From NCBI GenBank assembly GCA_903904815.1, contig CAIVDU010000104.1, positions 1-64,000 of the forward strand: a DNA stretch of 64,000 nucleotides, in the 5' to 3' direction. Both the position numbers and the translations under genes were made by a program. Origin of the DNA: an uncultured Armatimonadota bacterium. GTDB lineage: Bacteria > Armatimonadota > Fimbriimonadia > Fimbriimonadales > Fimbriimonadaceae. The notes beneath the pieces are model-generated. The model made no database searches. It had not been told where the DNA came from and saw only the letters and a program-made list of their open reading frames with translations. Positions 7,393 through 15,722 of the stretch are shown here, one piece after another. Within the stretch, counting starts at the first letter, position 1, and every line of letters begins with the position of its first letter.

Positions 7393-10243
7393 ACTCCAAA
7401 TCGCCGACCAGACCGGTTCCAGTCCCCGCGCTCACTGAGATCTTTCCGGCCTTGGTATCGGTCCTCACCAGGATTGAGCACACCCCCATCTCCGTTTTGA
7501 CCACCGACTCTCCGTCGAGATAGCCAGCTCCATTCACCCGCAACACCACGTCACGATCGACTTCGGTGCAGATCGCTCCGTGAGCATCCACCATCGCCGC
7601 CCGGACAAACACGAGGTCGTTTGTCCCTGCTCGCACGCCAAGGTCGTCCAGCCACAACTTCAACCGGACCGGTGGACCAGCCGTTCGCATGCGATCGGAA
7701 GCCGCGATGTGCCGGTCCACAAACCCAACCACCGACAATTCACCAGGCTCGTAAGCCACGTCCCGAAAGACGATCGGAGGGGCGATCAAATTCTCGGAGT
7801 TAGAAAAGTCGAATGGCTTTTTCGGATTGTAAGCAGTGGTCGGCCCCCGCGTCGGTACCGCATGCGAAACTAAACGCCCGTTGATCAAGAGATCGGCGGA
7901 GTCGCAATTGGTAAACACGACCACGTCACGTCGCTTGGGACCGCGATCCCAGCCCGATACGATCTTCAGCATCGGGTCCTTCGCCGCTTGGCTCTGGAAG
8001 AAATAGAAGGCGGGTTTCGGTCGGCGAAAGAGGTCCGAGAGCCCCCAAGCCGAGATCTTGAACTCCCACGGCCCATTGTCGTCGAACATCGCCCAGGTTC
8101 CCTCGCCCATCGTCCAAGGATGTTGCAGACGGTTGCGATTCAGCGACCAGACTTCGTTCCAAGCCGCCTGCAGCAGGCGGGTCGTGCCCGCTCCGATCCG
8201 AACGCGGGTGGTGCTAGAGTAGCCCCCGAACTCGAAGTCACCGTACTCCCGAATATAGCCAGGCTTGGTGGGCAGCTCCTTTTGAGGGCGCGACATGTCC
8301 TCGTCAACCCATAGGTTGTAACCGGCGTCCCAGGGCGCGCCCCTGGTGGCATCTCCGATGGTGATGATTCGGCCGTCCACTGACTCCGCTTTGGCAGTGT
8401 CGTGCCACTCCTTTGCCAAGGCCGCCGGCGGGTATGTCTCGTTCAAACTCGCCTCCCACAGCACGGCGGAAGGGTGATTGCGATCTCGGCGAATCAGCTC
8501 GCGAATGTCTTGCTTCACTCGTTCCAAGAACCTCGGATCGCGATTGATGAACTGCCAGCCGGGAATGCAAGGGATGTTCATGAGCCCCAACTCATCACAA
8601 GCGTCCATGAACGCAGGTGAATGGGGATAGTGAGACAGTCTAACCAGGTTGTGACCAGCCTTGATGATCTGAGCCACGTCTCGTTTATGCGCCTGGTCCG
8701 ACAAGGCGACCCCAACCCACGGATAGTCTTGGTGACGGTTCGTGCCCCTCAGGATCGTCGGCTTACCGTTGAGCACAAACCCTCTCTCCCGGGAAACCTC
8801 CACCGAACGAATCCCAATACGAGTGACCACACGGTCGACATCCTGCCCGTCAACCATCACCGACGTCTCAAGGCGGTAAAGATTGGGCGCGTCGGGCGAC
8901 CAGAGCTTGGGTGCAGAAACAATCAACTCCTGGCTAAATCCTCCGGCGGTGGACGGAGCAAGTTCTTGCGCCAGAGAAGACTCAGCCAAGATCTGCCCGG
9001 AGGGGTCCAGCAGTCTTTGCCGCAGCAAAAAATTTCGATTCTCGGTGTCGCTGTTGCGAACGTGAGTTCGTACGCGCACGATGGCGCGGCTGGGGCTCAC
9101 GAGGGGGTAGGTCACGTAGATTCCCCCGCTCGCCGCCTCATTCTCGAGGATCGCGTCAGTCACGTGGAGCGGACTCGTCTGCGTGAGGTAAGCGTTGCGA
9201 TACAGCCCCGAACCGTAGATGAAGTCGAGTTCCGCCTGCGGCTTGCCAGGCGGGATGAGAGGGTTGTCTCGATTGTCTAGGCGTACCAAGAGGTCGTTAT
9301 GGGCCTGGAGCTTGCCCGTGAGGTCCAAAACCACCGGCAAGTACCCGCCTCTTCGCCCGCCGACTAGTTGGCCGTTGAGCCAGACGCTCGAGTTTTGCAT
9401 CGCGCCTTCGAGAGTAAGTTCTGAACGCCTCGATCTCTGAAACTCGCTCAGATCGAGAGAACGACGATAGTAGGTGACACCCTGCCAAAGAGCGGTGGAG
9501 TCCATAGGTCGGATCCAAGGCGTGTGAGGAAGAACCGCCGAAGACCAGTTGCTGCTGCGCAACGACGACAATTCGGCTCGCTTGACTTGCTCCAGCTCGT
9601 CCGGCTTGAGATCGAACTTCGATTCGCCGACTTCGACGTTGGCGACGTTGTACTGGGTGCTCCACTCGGTTTGGTCCTTCAGGCTGACGTTCTTAGTCAG
9701 GCCAATCTCCGACAGGGCCAAGAATGGCTCCGGCTTCCATCCGTCCTTGAACACGATCCGCAAGTAATGCGCCCAAGTGGGTGGAAATCGCTTTTCGAAC
9801 AGGGCCGAACTATCCGGCGCCGATCCCTCGATTACCGGGGACGACCAATCATCCTTCTGCAACGAGAGATAAAGACTGAAGTGGTTAGGACGGCCATTCT
9901 GCGGGCTGGTTTGGCGAGTGAGGAGCCGCAGACCGTTAACATCGACCCTGGACCCGAGATCGATGACGAGTTCGTGAGGATACGCCGCCTGTCTCTTGCT
10001 CCACTCGGTATGCCAGATCGTCTTCGGGTCGCGATCGAATACGTTCGCAACCGCCCCATTTTCACCGCTCAGTTCCTGGCTGTCCACCCGCAAAACCTTC
10101 CAGGTAGCGGTAGGAACCGAATCCGCCGACTTCCAAATCGAAGGCCGCTCGGGCACCCTCGCGAACTCCCAACCAGAATCCAAGTCCATCTTAGACCGGA
10201 GTCCATACCCGATCATCGCCGTCGCCGCGGCCGCGCTCAACAT
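7349..10243 (-). CDS. Glycoside hydrolase family 2 protein with discoidin-like domain
   Basis: A 964-aa exported hydrolase related to beta-galactosidases and beta-glucuronidases. The N-terminal MLSAAAATAMIGYGL looks like a short signal or anchor. Residues about 50-190 resemble an F5/8-type (discoidin) domain (FDRDPKTIWHTEW). A jelly-roll sugar-binding domain follows (SSVWLNGQLVGGRRGGYLP), then the Ig-like domain and the TIM barrel starting at VLNGKPTILRGTNRHQDYPW. The acid/base Glu is in WEASLNETY and the likely nucleophile in YIREYGDFEFGG. The start has a TAAGCT box six bases before the ATG, so the transcript may be leaderless. Substrate not deducible; with the beta-mannosidase and GH127 enzymes it fits plant glycan breakdown. 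Confidence 0.88.
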   Translation of the reverse strand: MLSAAAATAMIGYGLRSKMDLDSGWEFARVPERPSIWKSADSVPTATWKVLRVDSQELSGENGAVANVFDRDPKTIWHTEWSKRQAAYPHELVIDLGSRVDVNGLRLLTRQTSPQNGRPNHFSLYLSLQKDDWSSPVIEGSAPDSSALFEKRFPPTWAHYLRIVFKDGWKPEPFLALSEIGLTKNVSLKDQTEWSTQYNVANVEVGESKFDLKPDELEQVKRAELSSLRSSNWSSAVLPHTPWIRPMDSTALWQGVTYYRRSLDLSEFQRSRRSELTLEGAMQNSSVWLNGQLVGGRRGGYLPVVLDLTGKLQAHNDLLVRLDNRDNPLIPPGKPQAELDFIYGSGLYRNAYLTQTSPLHVTDAILENEAASGGIYVTYPLVSPSRAIVRVRTHVRNSDTENRNFLLRQRLLDPSGQILAESSLAQELAPSTAGGFSQELIVSAPKLWSPDAPNLYRLETSVMVDGQDVDRVVTRIGIRSVEVSRERGFVLNGKPTILRGTNRHQDYPWVGVALSDQAHKRDVAQIIKAGHNLVRLSHYPHSPAFMDACDELGLMNIPCIPGWQFINRDPRFLERVKQDIRELIRRDRNHPSAVLWEASLNETYPPAALAKEWHDTAKAESVDGRIITIGDATRGAPWDAGYNLWVDEDMSRPQKELPTKPGYIREYGDFEFGGYSSTTRVRIGAGTTRLLQAAWNEVWSLNRNRLQHPWTMGEGTWAMFDDNGPWEFKISAWGLSDLFRRPKPAFYFFQSQAAKDPMLKIVSGWDRGPKRRDVVVFTNCDSADLLINGRLVSHAVPTRGPTTAYNPKKPFDFSNSENLIAPPIVFRDVAYEPGELSVVGFVDRHIAASDRMRTAGPPVRLKLWLDDLGVRAGTNDLVFVRAAMVDAHGAICTEVDRDVVLRVNGAGYLDGESVVKTEMGVCSILVRTDTKAGKISVSAGTGTGLVGDLEFSVPANSGAKPSRS

Positions 10244-10265
10244 CCACTTAGCTTAACCGGAGTGG

Positions 10266-10451
10266 CTAAAGTTGCGCTAAAGATCGAAGCGCGCCTTCAC
10301 GGCGCAACGCCAAGGCATCGAGGATGATCTTGACTGCCTCGTCTAGGGAGAGCTGCAGAAAGGGCCTATCCAGGGCACGTTGCAGGCCCTTTGCGATGCT
10401 CGTCTTTCCAGACGACGAGGTCCCGGTCAAGAATATGATGTCCCCTGCCAC
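10266..10451 (-). pseudogene. Remnant of a chloramphenicol phosphotransferase-like kinase
   Basis: Only about 46 recognisable residues remain: IIFLTGTSSSGKTSIAKGLQ with a P-loop GTSSSGKTS, then RPFLQLSLDEAVK. This is the N-terminus of the CPT family (P-loop kinases that phosphorylate chloramphenicol and relatives, about 180 aa when complete). The frame then runs into unrelated sequence and stops. The rest of the gene is not found downstream, so it is a truncated relic, not a frameshift. Confidence 0.65.
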
Positions 10452-10489
10452 GATCGCGACACTCTAGCATCTTCGGATCCGATTTCAAC

Positions 10490-10511
10490 AGGGCTAGCAA
10501 ACGCTAGCCCT
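10490..10511. terminator. Hairpin AGGGCTAGC/GCTAGCCCT
   Basis: Perfect 9-bp stem (10490-10498 with 10503-10511) and a 4-base loop AAAC in the gap between the citrate synthase gene end and the CPT remnant. There is no T run on either side, so it may be a terminator of low efficiency or a relic repeat. Confidence 0.4.
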
Positions 10512-10664
10512 GGCACTCAGAAACTCAATCTGATTCAAAAGGCTCGACGTGCTACCAGTTACGAGGCAACGCGGGCTTTCCACCTGACCGCAACCGAAGA
10601 TTCCGGATCCGGAACCATCACTCCACCACTTACTCCGCGGCCAAAGTCCGCAACGCGCTGCGCG

Positions 10665-11819
10665 CTAGCCCCGTTCCGCGATAGGAACGTAGGTGAGGTT
10701 GGCGTCGCCGTTGAAGATCGCCTTCGGGCGGATCAGGCGGTTGTTGTCGAGCTGCTCGATCGCGTGGGCGGAGTAACCGGCCACTCGCGCGACCACGAAG
10801 ATCGGCGTGTAAAGATCGATCGGGATACCCAAGAGGTAGTAGGCGTAAGCGGCAGGGAAATCGACGTTGGTGTACAGTCCCTTTCGCTCAAGCATGGTCT
10901 TCTCAAGGATCTCGGCGATCTTCACGAAGGTCATGTTGCCCGTCTGGATGCTCAATTCTTTGGCCACCTTGGTCATGTAGAAGGATCGGCTGTCGCCCTT
11001 CTTATATTCCCGGTGTCCGAAGCCCATGATCTTCTTCTTGGTCGCAAGCGCGTCGTCTATCCATGCCTGAGCGTTTTCCGGCGACCCGATCTCGAGGATC
11101 ATCTTCATGGCCTCTTCATTGGCGCCGCCGTGAAGCGGTCCCTTCAAGGTCGAGATGCCGCTGATGACTCCACTATAGAGGTCACTTAGAGTCGAGACGC
11201 ATACTCGGCAGGCGAAAGTCGAGGCGTTGAATCCGTGCTCAGCGTACAGAGTCAACGAAGCATCAAAGGTTTTGACCGTCTGCGCATCCGGCTCAGCTCC
11301 ATTCATCAAGTAAAGGAAGTTGGCGGCAGTCGACAGTTCCGGTCGCGGCTCCAGGGGGTCAAGGCCCTTTTGGATGCGATGGCCATTTGCCACCATCGTG
11401 CCTGCCTTCGCGATGATGCGCTCCGCCTTTCGAATGTTGGCGTCATGATCCGTCGACGGTTTGTCGTCGTCAGGATCAAACGATGCGAGCACGGAATAGG
11501 CCGTTCGAATCGCCTCCATCGGGTGGGCAGTCGACGGAATCGCACGAAGAGCTGTGTAAACCGCTTCGGGGACCTGTCGCTCTGCTCCCAGCCTTGCCTT
11601 GAACGCATCAAGCTCGGCCTGGGTCGGCAGGTGCTCGTGGATCAACAAAAACGCGGTCTCTTCGTAGGAGCCGCGTTCTGCAAGGTCGTGGACGTCGTAA
11701 CCGCGATACTGAAGGCTGCTTCGGTCACTATCAATTTCGCTGATCCGGCTAATACCGGCCGGTACGCCTTCAAGGCCTGGACTGTAATTTGGATACTGGT
11801 TTGCTGCGGTCGCGCTCAT
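10665..11819 (-). CDS. prpC: Citrate synthase family enzyme, probably 2-methylcitrate synthase
   Basis: A 384-aa enzyme of the short bacterial citrate synthase type. The catalytic residues are visible: His230 in GPLHGGANEE, His269 in GFGHREYK and Asp320 in TNVDFPAAY, plus the oxaloacetate-binding His195 in EHGFNAS. It joins an acyl-CoA (acetyl- or propionyl-CoA) to oxaloacetate. The start chosen is ATG 11819, preceded by TGAGGAAC, a good ribosome site; the frame stays open 42 bases upstream. It lies 90 bases downstream of a methylisocitrate lyase gene, which argues for methylcitrate synthase, but sequence alone does not separate the two activities and no other citrate synthase is in the window. 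prpD is not nearby. Confidence 0.85.
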   Translation of the reverse strand: MSATAANQYPNYSPGLEGVPAGISRISEIDSDRSSLQYRGYDVHDLAERGSYEETAFLLIHEHLPTQAELDAFKARLGAERQVPEAVYTALRAIPSTAHPMEAIRTAYSVLASFDPDDDKPSTDHDANIRKAERIIAKAGTMVANGHRIQKGLDPLEPRPELSTAANFLYLMNGAEPDAQTVKTFDASLTLYAEHGFNASTFACRVCVSTLSDLYSGVISGISTLKGPLHGGANEEAMKMILEIGSPENAQAWIDDALATKKKIMGFGHREYKKGDSRSFYMTKVAKELSIQTGNMTFVKIAEILEKTMLERKGLYTNVDFPAAYAYYLLGIPIDLYTPIFVVARVAGYSAHAIEQLDNNRLIRPKAIFNGDANLTYVPIAERG

Positions 11820-11909
11820 TCGTTCCTCAGTGAAGATGTGTCCACGGAGATTACCCGTCAACTTCGCAGGCTGCTCGTGGGGACTTGACGAAGATTGTCG
11901 GGAGTTCCG

Positions 11910-12803
11910 CTAAGTTTGGTCCATACCACCGGCCCACTTTCTGTCTAGTCCGTCGTAAGCCTCGTAATCAATTCGCTCATACAGCTCGGCGCGAGTGCGC
12001 ATCCGTTCCATGAACCCCGCTTGTGTGCCCGTCTGGATGAGTTCGGAGTAGGTATCGTCGAGCGCCTTAAGCATGACTCGGAAGGCCGTCATTGGGAAGA
12101 TCACCATCTGATAGCCAAGCTGCTCGAAACGCTCCGCGCTGATCAGTGGGGTTTTTCCGAACTCCGTCATGTTGGCCAGCAATGGCACGCTCAAGGCAGA
12201 GCGGAAGGACTCGAATTCACTCTCGGAGGCTAGCCCTTCCGGAAACACCGCGTCCGCGCCTGAGTCCACATACCGTTTCGCTCGGTCGATAGCTGCCTCC
12301 AATCCCTCGACTCCTCGTGCGTCAGTCCTCGCCACGACCAAGAAAGAGGGGTCGCGCTTGCTGTGCACTGCGGCACGTATCTTCCGTTCCATTGTCTGCG
12401 CGCTTTCCAAGCTCTTTCCGTCCAGATGCCCACATCGCTTGGGACTCTGCTGGTCTTCCAAATGAATTCCCGCAAGTCCGGCTCGCTCCATCTCGAATAC
12501 CGTTCGCGCCACATTGAGCGCTTCTCCGAACCCGGTATCTGCGTCCGAGATGACCGGCACTGGCGCGACCTGGGTGACGTAGGCCGCCTGTTGCGCAAAT
12601 TCGGTCAGGCTAGCCAGGGCAATATCCGGCACACCCAGGTTGGCGTTCGTGATACCCGCGCCACTCAAATAAAGTGCGGTCGCCCCCGCCTTGTGGGCGG
12701 AAACCGCGCTGATCGCATTGAACACGCCCGGCATCAACACAATGCCCTTTTCAAATTGGGCGCGCAGTACGGCTCCCGGAGAAGAAAGAGTTGGCCGGAG
12801 CAT
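11910..12803 (-). CDS. prpB: 2-methylisocitrate lyase
   Basis: A 297-aa member of the isocitrate lyase/PEP mutase family. Signature residues: KRCGH at 122-126 (isocitrate lyase has KKCGH, so this points to methylisocitrate lyase), the metal ligands Asp87 and Asp89 in ISDADTGFG, and IHLEDQ. It splits 2-methylisocitrate into pyruvate and succinate, the last step of propionate breakdown through the methylcitrate cycle. It is the first gene of a two-gene unit with the synthase. A TAACCT box ends five bases before the ATG and no ribosome site is seen, so the message may be leaderless. The second step enzyme, methylcitrate dehydratase, is not in the window. Confidence 0.88.
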   Translation of the reverse strand: MLRPTLSSPGAVLRAQFEKGIVLMPGVFNAISAVSAHKAGATALYLSGAGITNANLGVPDIALASLTEFAQQAAYVTQVAPVPVISDADTGFGEALNVARTVFEMERAGLAGIHLEDQQSPKRCGHLDGKSLESAQTMERKIRAAVHSKRDPSFLVVARTDARGVEGLEAAIDRAKRYVDSGADAVFPEGLASESEFESFRSALSVPLLANMTEFGKTPLISAERFEQLGYQMVIFPMTAFRVMLKALDDTYSELIQTGTQAGFMERMRTRAELYERIDYEAYDGLDRKWAGGMDQT

Positions 12804-12811
12804 GGCCTAGG

Positions 12812-13810
12812 TTACCGAATGGGGCCTAGCGATTCAGGCCCGAGCGTCGCGCCTTCGGGCATCGCAACGACCTCCGCCGACCTCCAGCATCGAGCACGGT
12901 GCCCCGCTTCAATATCCGCCAAACTGGGTTCCGCTTCGCATGCCTGCTGCTTGAGCGGGCATCGGGGGGAAAACGCGCAGCCAACGGGAAGATTCGAGAA
13001 GTCGGGCGGATAGCCTTGGATCGACTCGAGACGGTTCTTCCCTTTCTGGGGAAGCGCATTTAGCAAAGCGCGCGTGTACGGCATCGCCGATCGCCGCAAC
13101 ACCTGCTCGGCTGGTCCAGACTCCACAATCTGGCCGGCGTAGAAAACCGCGATTCTCTGGGAAACGGAAGCAATTGCCCCAATATCGTGCGAGACCAGCA
13201 TGACCGCCGTTCCTTCCGTTTCTTGAAGTTCTCGGAGAAGACGCAGGATCTGGGCCTGTAGGGTGACGTCGAGCGCCGTCGTTGGCTCGTCGGCAACCAG
13301 GACCTTTGGCTTACAGGCGAAAGCCATCCCAATGACCACGCGTTGCCGCTGTCCGCCGCTCATTTGATGCGGATATTTTTTCGCCGACGCTTCGGGAGCT
13401 GGCACACCAACCTTTTCCAACATCTCGACTGCCTTCGTCCAAGCCGTCTTCCGATCGAGCTTCTGGTGAATTCTGTACGCCTCACCAATCTGGTCACCGA
13501 CCCGCATCATCGGATTCAGACTCGTAAACGGGTCCTGCATCACGAGCCCAATTTGATCTCCGCGCAGCTCCCGGTACTCCCGTTCGGAGATTCCCACCAA
13601 TTCCCGGCCGTTTAATTTGATGGAACCGGCAGAAACGCGACCCGGTGATTGGAGCATTCCCATAATCGCGAAACCGGTCATCGACTTTCCACAACCGGAC
13701 TCTCCAACTACACCGAGGGTCTGTCCTGCTTCGAGGTCAAACGATACTCCCCGCAAGATTTTGATCGCCCCGAAAGACACTTCCAAATCACGAACTTCGA
13801 GAACGGCCAT
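12812..13810 (-). CDS. Oligopeptide/dipeptide ABC transporter ATP-binding protein
   Basis: A 332-aa ATPase of the OppD/DppD type. Seen in order: Walker A GESGCGKS, Q-loop (VMQDPFTSLNP), signature MSGGQRQRVVIGM, Walker B VLVADEPTTALD, the switch His (LVSHD), and the C-terminal peptide-transport extension with four cysteines (CAFSPRCPLKQQACEAEP ... CW), which in relatives holds an iron-sulphur cluster. The start is ATG 13810; the frame stays open into the divergent regulator gene but that part is its antisense. Normally it pairs with an OppF ATPase, two permeases and a binding protein; none are adjacent here, so the partners must be encoded elsewhere. It is 8 bases downstream of prpB's start on the same strand. 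Confidence 0.9.
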   Translation of the reverse strand: MAVLEVRDLEVSFGAIKILRGVSFDLEAGQTLGVVGESGCGKSMTGFAIMGMLQSPGRVSAGSIKLNGRELVGISEREYRELRGDQIGLVMQDPFTSLNPMMRVGDQIGEAYRIHQKLDRKTAWTKAVEMLEKVGVPAPEASAKKYPHQMSGGQRQRVVIGMAFACKPKVLVADEPTTALDVTLQAQILRLLRELQETEGTAVMLVSHDIGAIASVSQRIAVFYAGQIVESGPAEQVLRRSAMPYTRALLNALPQKGKNRLESIQGYPPDFSNLPVGCAFSPRCPLKQQACEAEPSLADIEAGHRARCWRSAEVVAMPEGATLGPESLGPIR

Positions 13811-13864
13811 GGATCGGCGAAGAGTACCCGGCAATGAATCCAACCTTCGAGGGGGCGGGGGCGT

Positions 13865-13870
13865 TATAAT
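13865..13870 (+). promoter_or_regulatory. TATAAT -10 box, leaderless start
   Basis: A perfect TATAAT ends seven bases before the ATG at 13878. Transcription would begin at or within one base of the start codon, so the regulator message would be leaderless. No good -35 hexamer is seen at the usual spacing. Confidence 0.65.
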
Positions 13871-13877
13871 TGTCCGC

Positions 13878-14540
13878 ATGTCGCAGCAGATTCGAGTTGT
13901 GGTCGCGGATGACGAATCTTCGTACCGAAAAGCTTTGGAAAAGACGCTCACCTTAATGGCGGAGTGCGACTTGATCGCGGTCTGCAAGGACGGCCAGGAG
14001 GCGCTCGACGCTTGCCTTTCCGATCCGCCCGATGTCCTCCTGACCGACATCAACATGCCGCGACTGAGTGGAATCGAACTCACCCGCAAACTGCTTAAGC
14101 AGGAGAAAGGGGTTGCCGTCGTGATCCTCACCGTGAAGGAAGACGATGACACGGTGTACGAGGCGTTCCGCGCGGGCGCGCTTGGCTACCTTCTCAAGAC
14201 CTCCACCCCGCAAGACGTCATTGAAGCGATTCGACTCGCCGAGAAAGGCGAAGCGAAGATCACGCCTCGAATTGCCACGAAGGTTCTCGAAGACTTCCGC
14301 CGCGTTCGTGAGGAAGAAGAAATCGACGACTCCGAGATGTACGTTCTAAGCGACCGAGAGCAAGAAATCCTTGACCTCGTGGCTCAAGGGCTTCGAAATA
14401 AGGAGATCGCGAGCAAACTTTCAATCGCTGAGAAGACGGTCAAGAATCACGTCAGTAACATTCTCAAGGCACTTCAGGTCAACAGCCGAACGGAAGCTGC
14501 TATGAAAGCGGTTCGTGCGAAGCTAGTCGAAAAGTCCTAA
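13878..14540 (+). CDS. NarL/FixJ-family response regulator
   Basis: A 220-aa two-domain regulator. Receiver domain: acidic pair Asp11-Asp12 in VVVADDES, phosphoacceptor Asp57 in LLTDINMP, Thr in VILTVK and Lys in YLLKTS. C-terminal LuxR-type HTH: LSDREQEILDLVAQGLRNKE followed by AEKTVKNHVSNILKAL. It binds DNA when phosphorylated by a histidine kinase, but no kinase is adjacent, so it is an orphan whose partner lies elsewhere. It is divergent from the ABC ATPase gene with 67 bases between starts. The longer open frame upstream is antisense to that gene. A strong terminator follows. Confidence 0.92.
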   Translation: MSQQIRVVVADDESSYRKALEKTLTLMAECDLIAVCKDGQEALDACLSDPPDVLLTDINMPRLSGIELTRKLLKQEKGVAVVILTVKEDDDTVYEAFRAGALGYLLKTSTPQDVIEAIRLAEKGEAKITPRIATKVLEDFRRVREEEEIDDSEMYVLSDREQEILDLVAQGLRNKEIASKLSIAEKTVKNHVSNILKALQVNSRTEAAMKAVRAKLVEKS

Positions 14541-14567
14541 CGCTGTTCCCAGAGCACAATCAATCGG

Positions 14568-14609
14568 CCTCGCTTGTCCCGCACCTAGGGTCCAAGCGAG
14601 GTCGTTTTT
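14568..14609 (+). terminator. Rho-independent terminator of the regulator gene
   Basis: CCTCGCTTG (14568-14576) pairs with CAAGCGAGG (14593-14601); the loop holds a smaller TCCC/AGGG pairing, and TTTTT follows at 14605-14609. Confidence 0.85.
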
Positions 14610-14783
14610 GTCATCGAATGCATCGATCCGGCTTGAGGGACGATTTCTTTGCGAATCTTTGCAAGGTGGGAGCAACGATTGGATGACTAAGGATCCGGCC
14701 AACTTCGGATCATAATAGTTAAGCGGATCTTAAGGGGCTGGCATGATCGAGTCGAACCAAGAAGATTCTAAGTTGGCAGATTC

Positions 14784-15635
14784 ATGACGCGAGGCTGGTG
14801 CATGGGAAATGCTTTCCGCGAAGCGAGAACCTTAACTCTCGTTGAGCGGCGGCGCATCCAAGCTCTCCGCGCCAAATACGCCCGAAGACTCCTGTGGGCA
14901 CGGGCCGGATTCTACGGCGACCTCAGCGCCCTCCTTACTTCGCTGCTGATGATTCAACTCGGTCATCACACTTGGCTGACCGTGTTCGCTCTTGCCACCA
15001 TGCCCGGCGTCCTGGGACTCGTCTTCGGCGGCGCGGCCATTCGGCCGTTGGGCCACCTCGTTGCCAGTCTCAAGAAAGACCTCCAAGATGGAACCATCGA
15101 AATCTACGGCGACGAAGACGTGGTTCGCCTACCCAATTCTGGACTAGCGCTGATTGTCCACGGAAACCAGGTTGAGCCAGGATCGGCGTTTCCAGTAGCA
15201 GTCGGTGCTCCTCGCACGCAAAACGTGACCTACCCGGCAAGATTGGAGTGGAGTCACGAGCGAAGAATGTTCACGATGTGTCGTCGACTGAGTCCAGCAG
15301 AACTGGAGGAACTCCAGCAGTTGAGACGTCGCATCGCCACCCGGTACCTCTGCCCGGCGTTCGGGTTCATGGCGTTTAGTTTTCTAGCACTATGGGTCCT
15401 CAATCAAAGCGGTGAAAACAGCGATCGTCTGGTTCCCGTCGCCGTCGTGCTAGCCTGCGTGTGGTTCGCCTGGCGTCTGGTCCATGATCTCGCCGTGGCG
15501 GCGCGACTGGGCCGCGAACATGCGGTAGTGACCGACTCCGTCCACGACGGTCGACGAGAACATGCCGTCGAAGTGCTGCCTTACGCCAGCCTCGTTTGGA
15601 CAGTCGACCGAACTCCAGCCAACTGGCGATTCTAG
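14784..15635 (+). CDS. Membrane protein made of two similar halves
   Basis: A 283-aa protein with no family I recognise. Each half starts with a charged coiled-coil-like helix (LTLVERRRIQALRAKYARRL; LSPAELEELQQLRRRIATRY) and then has a pair of membrane segments: about 45-60 with 65-85, and about 193-210 with 218-236. Each pair is followed by a polar region. This looks like an internal duplication. The start may be ATG 14784 or ATG 14802 (MGNAFREAR). It lies alone between the regulator terminator and the next secreted protein. Function unknown. Confidence 0.65.
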   Translation: MTRGWCMGNAFREARTLTLVERRRIQALRAKYARRLLWARAGFYGDLSALLTSLLMIQLGHHTWLTVFALATMPGVLGLVFGGAAIRPLGHLVASLKKDLQDGTIEIYGDEDVVRLPNSGLALIVHGNQVEPGSAFPVAVGAPRTQNVTYPARLEWSHERRMFTMCRRLSPAELEELQQLRRRIATRYLCPAFGFMAFSFLALWVLNQSGENSDRLVPVAVVLACVWFAWRLVHDLAVAARLGREHAVVTDSVHDGRREHAVEVLPYASLVWTVDRTPANWRF

Positions 15636-15722
15636 ATCGCGCCAACTATTCCGGGAATGTAACAAGATTTGTAACAACCTCACGGGATACTCACCGGTCG
15701 TAGTCGCCTTTCGGACACGACC

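Noticed and set aside
8621-9280. A 219-aa frame opposite the GH2 gene
   Set aside because: Shadow of an enzyme with clear motifs on the minus strand.
13617-13877. Longer N-terminus for the NarL-type regulator
   Set aside because: This part is antisense to the ABC ATPase; the receiver domain starts at the ATG 13878 behind a TATAAT box.
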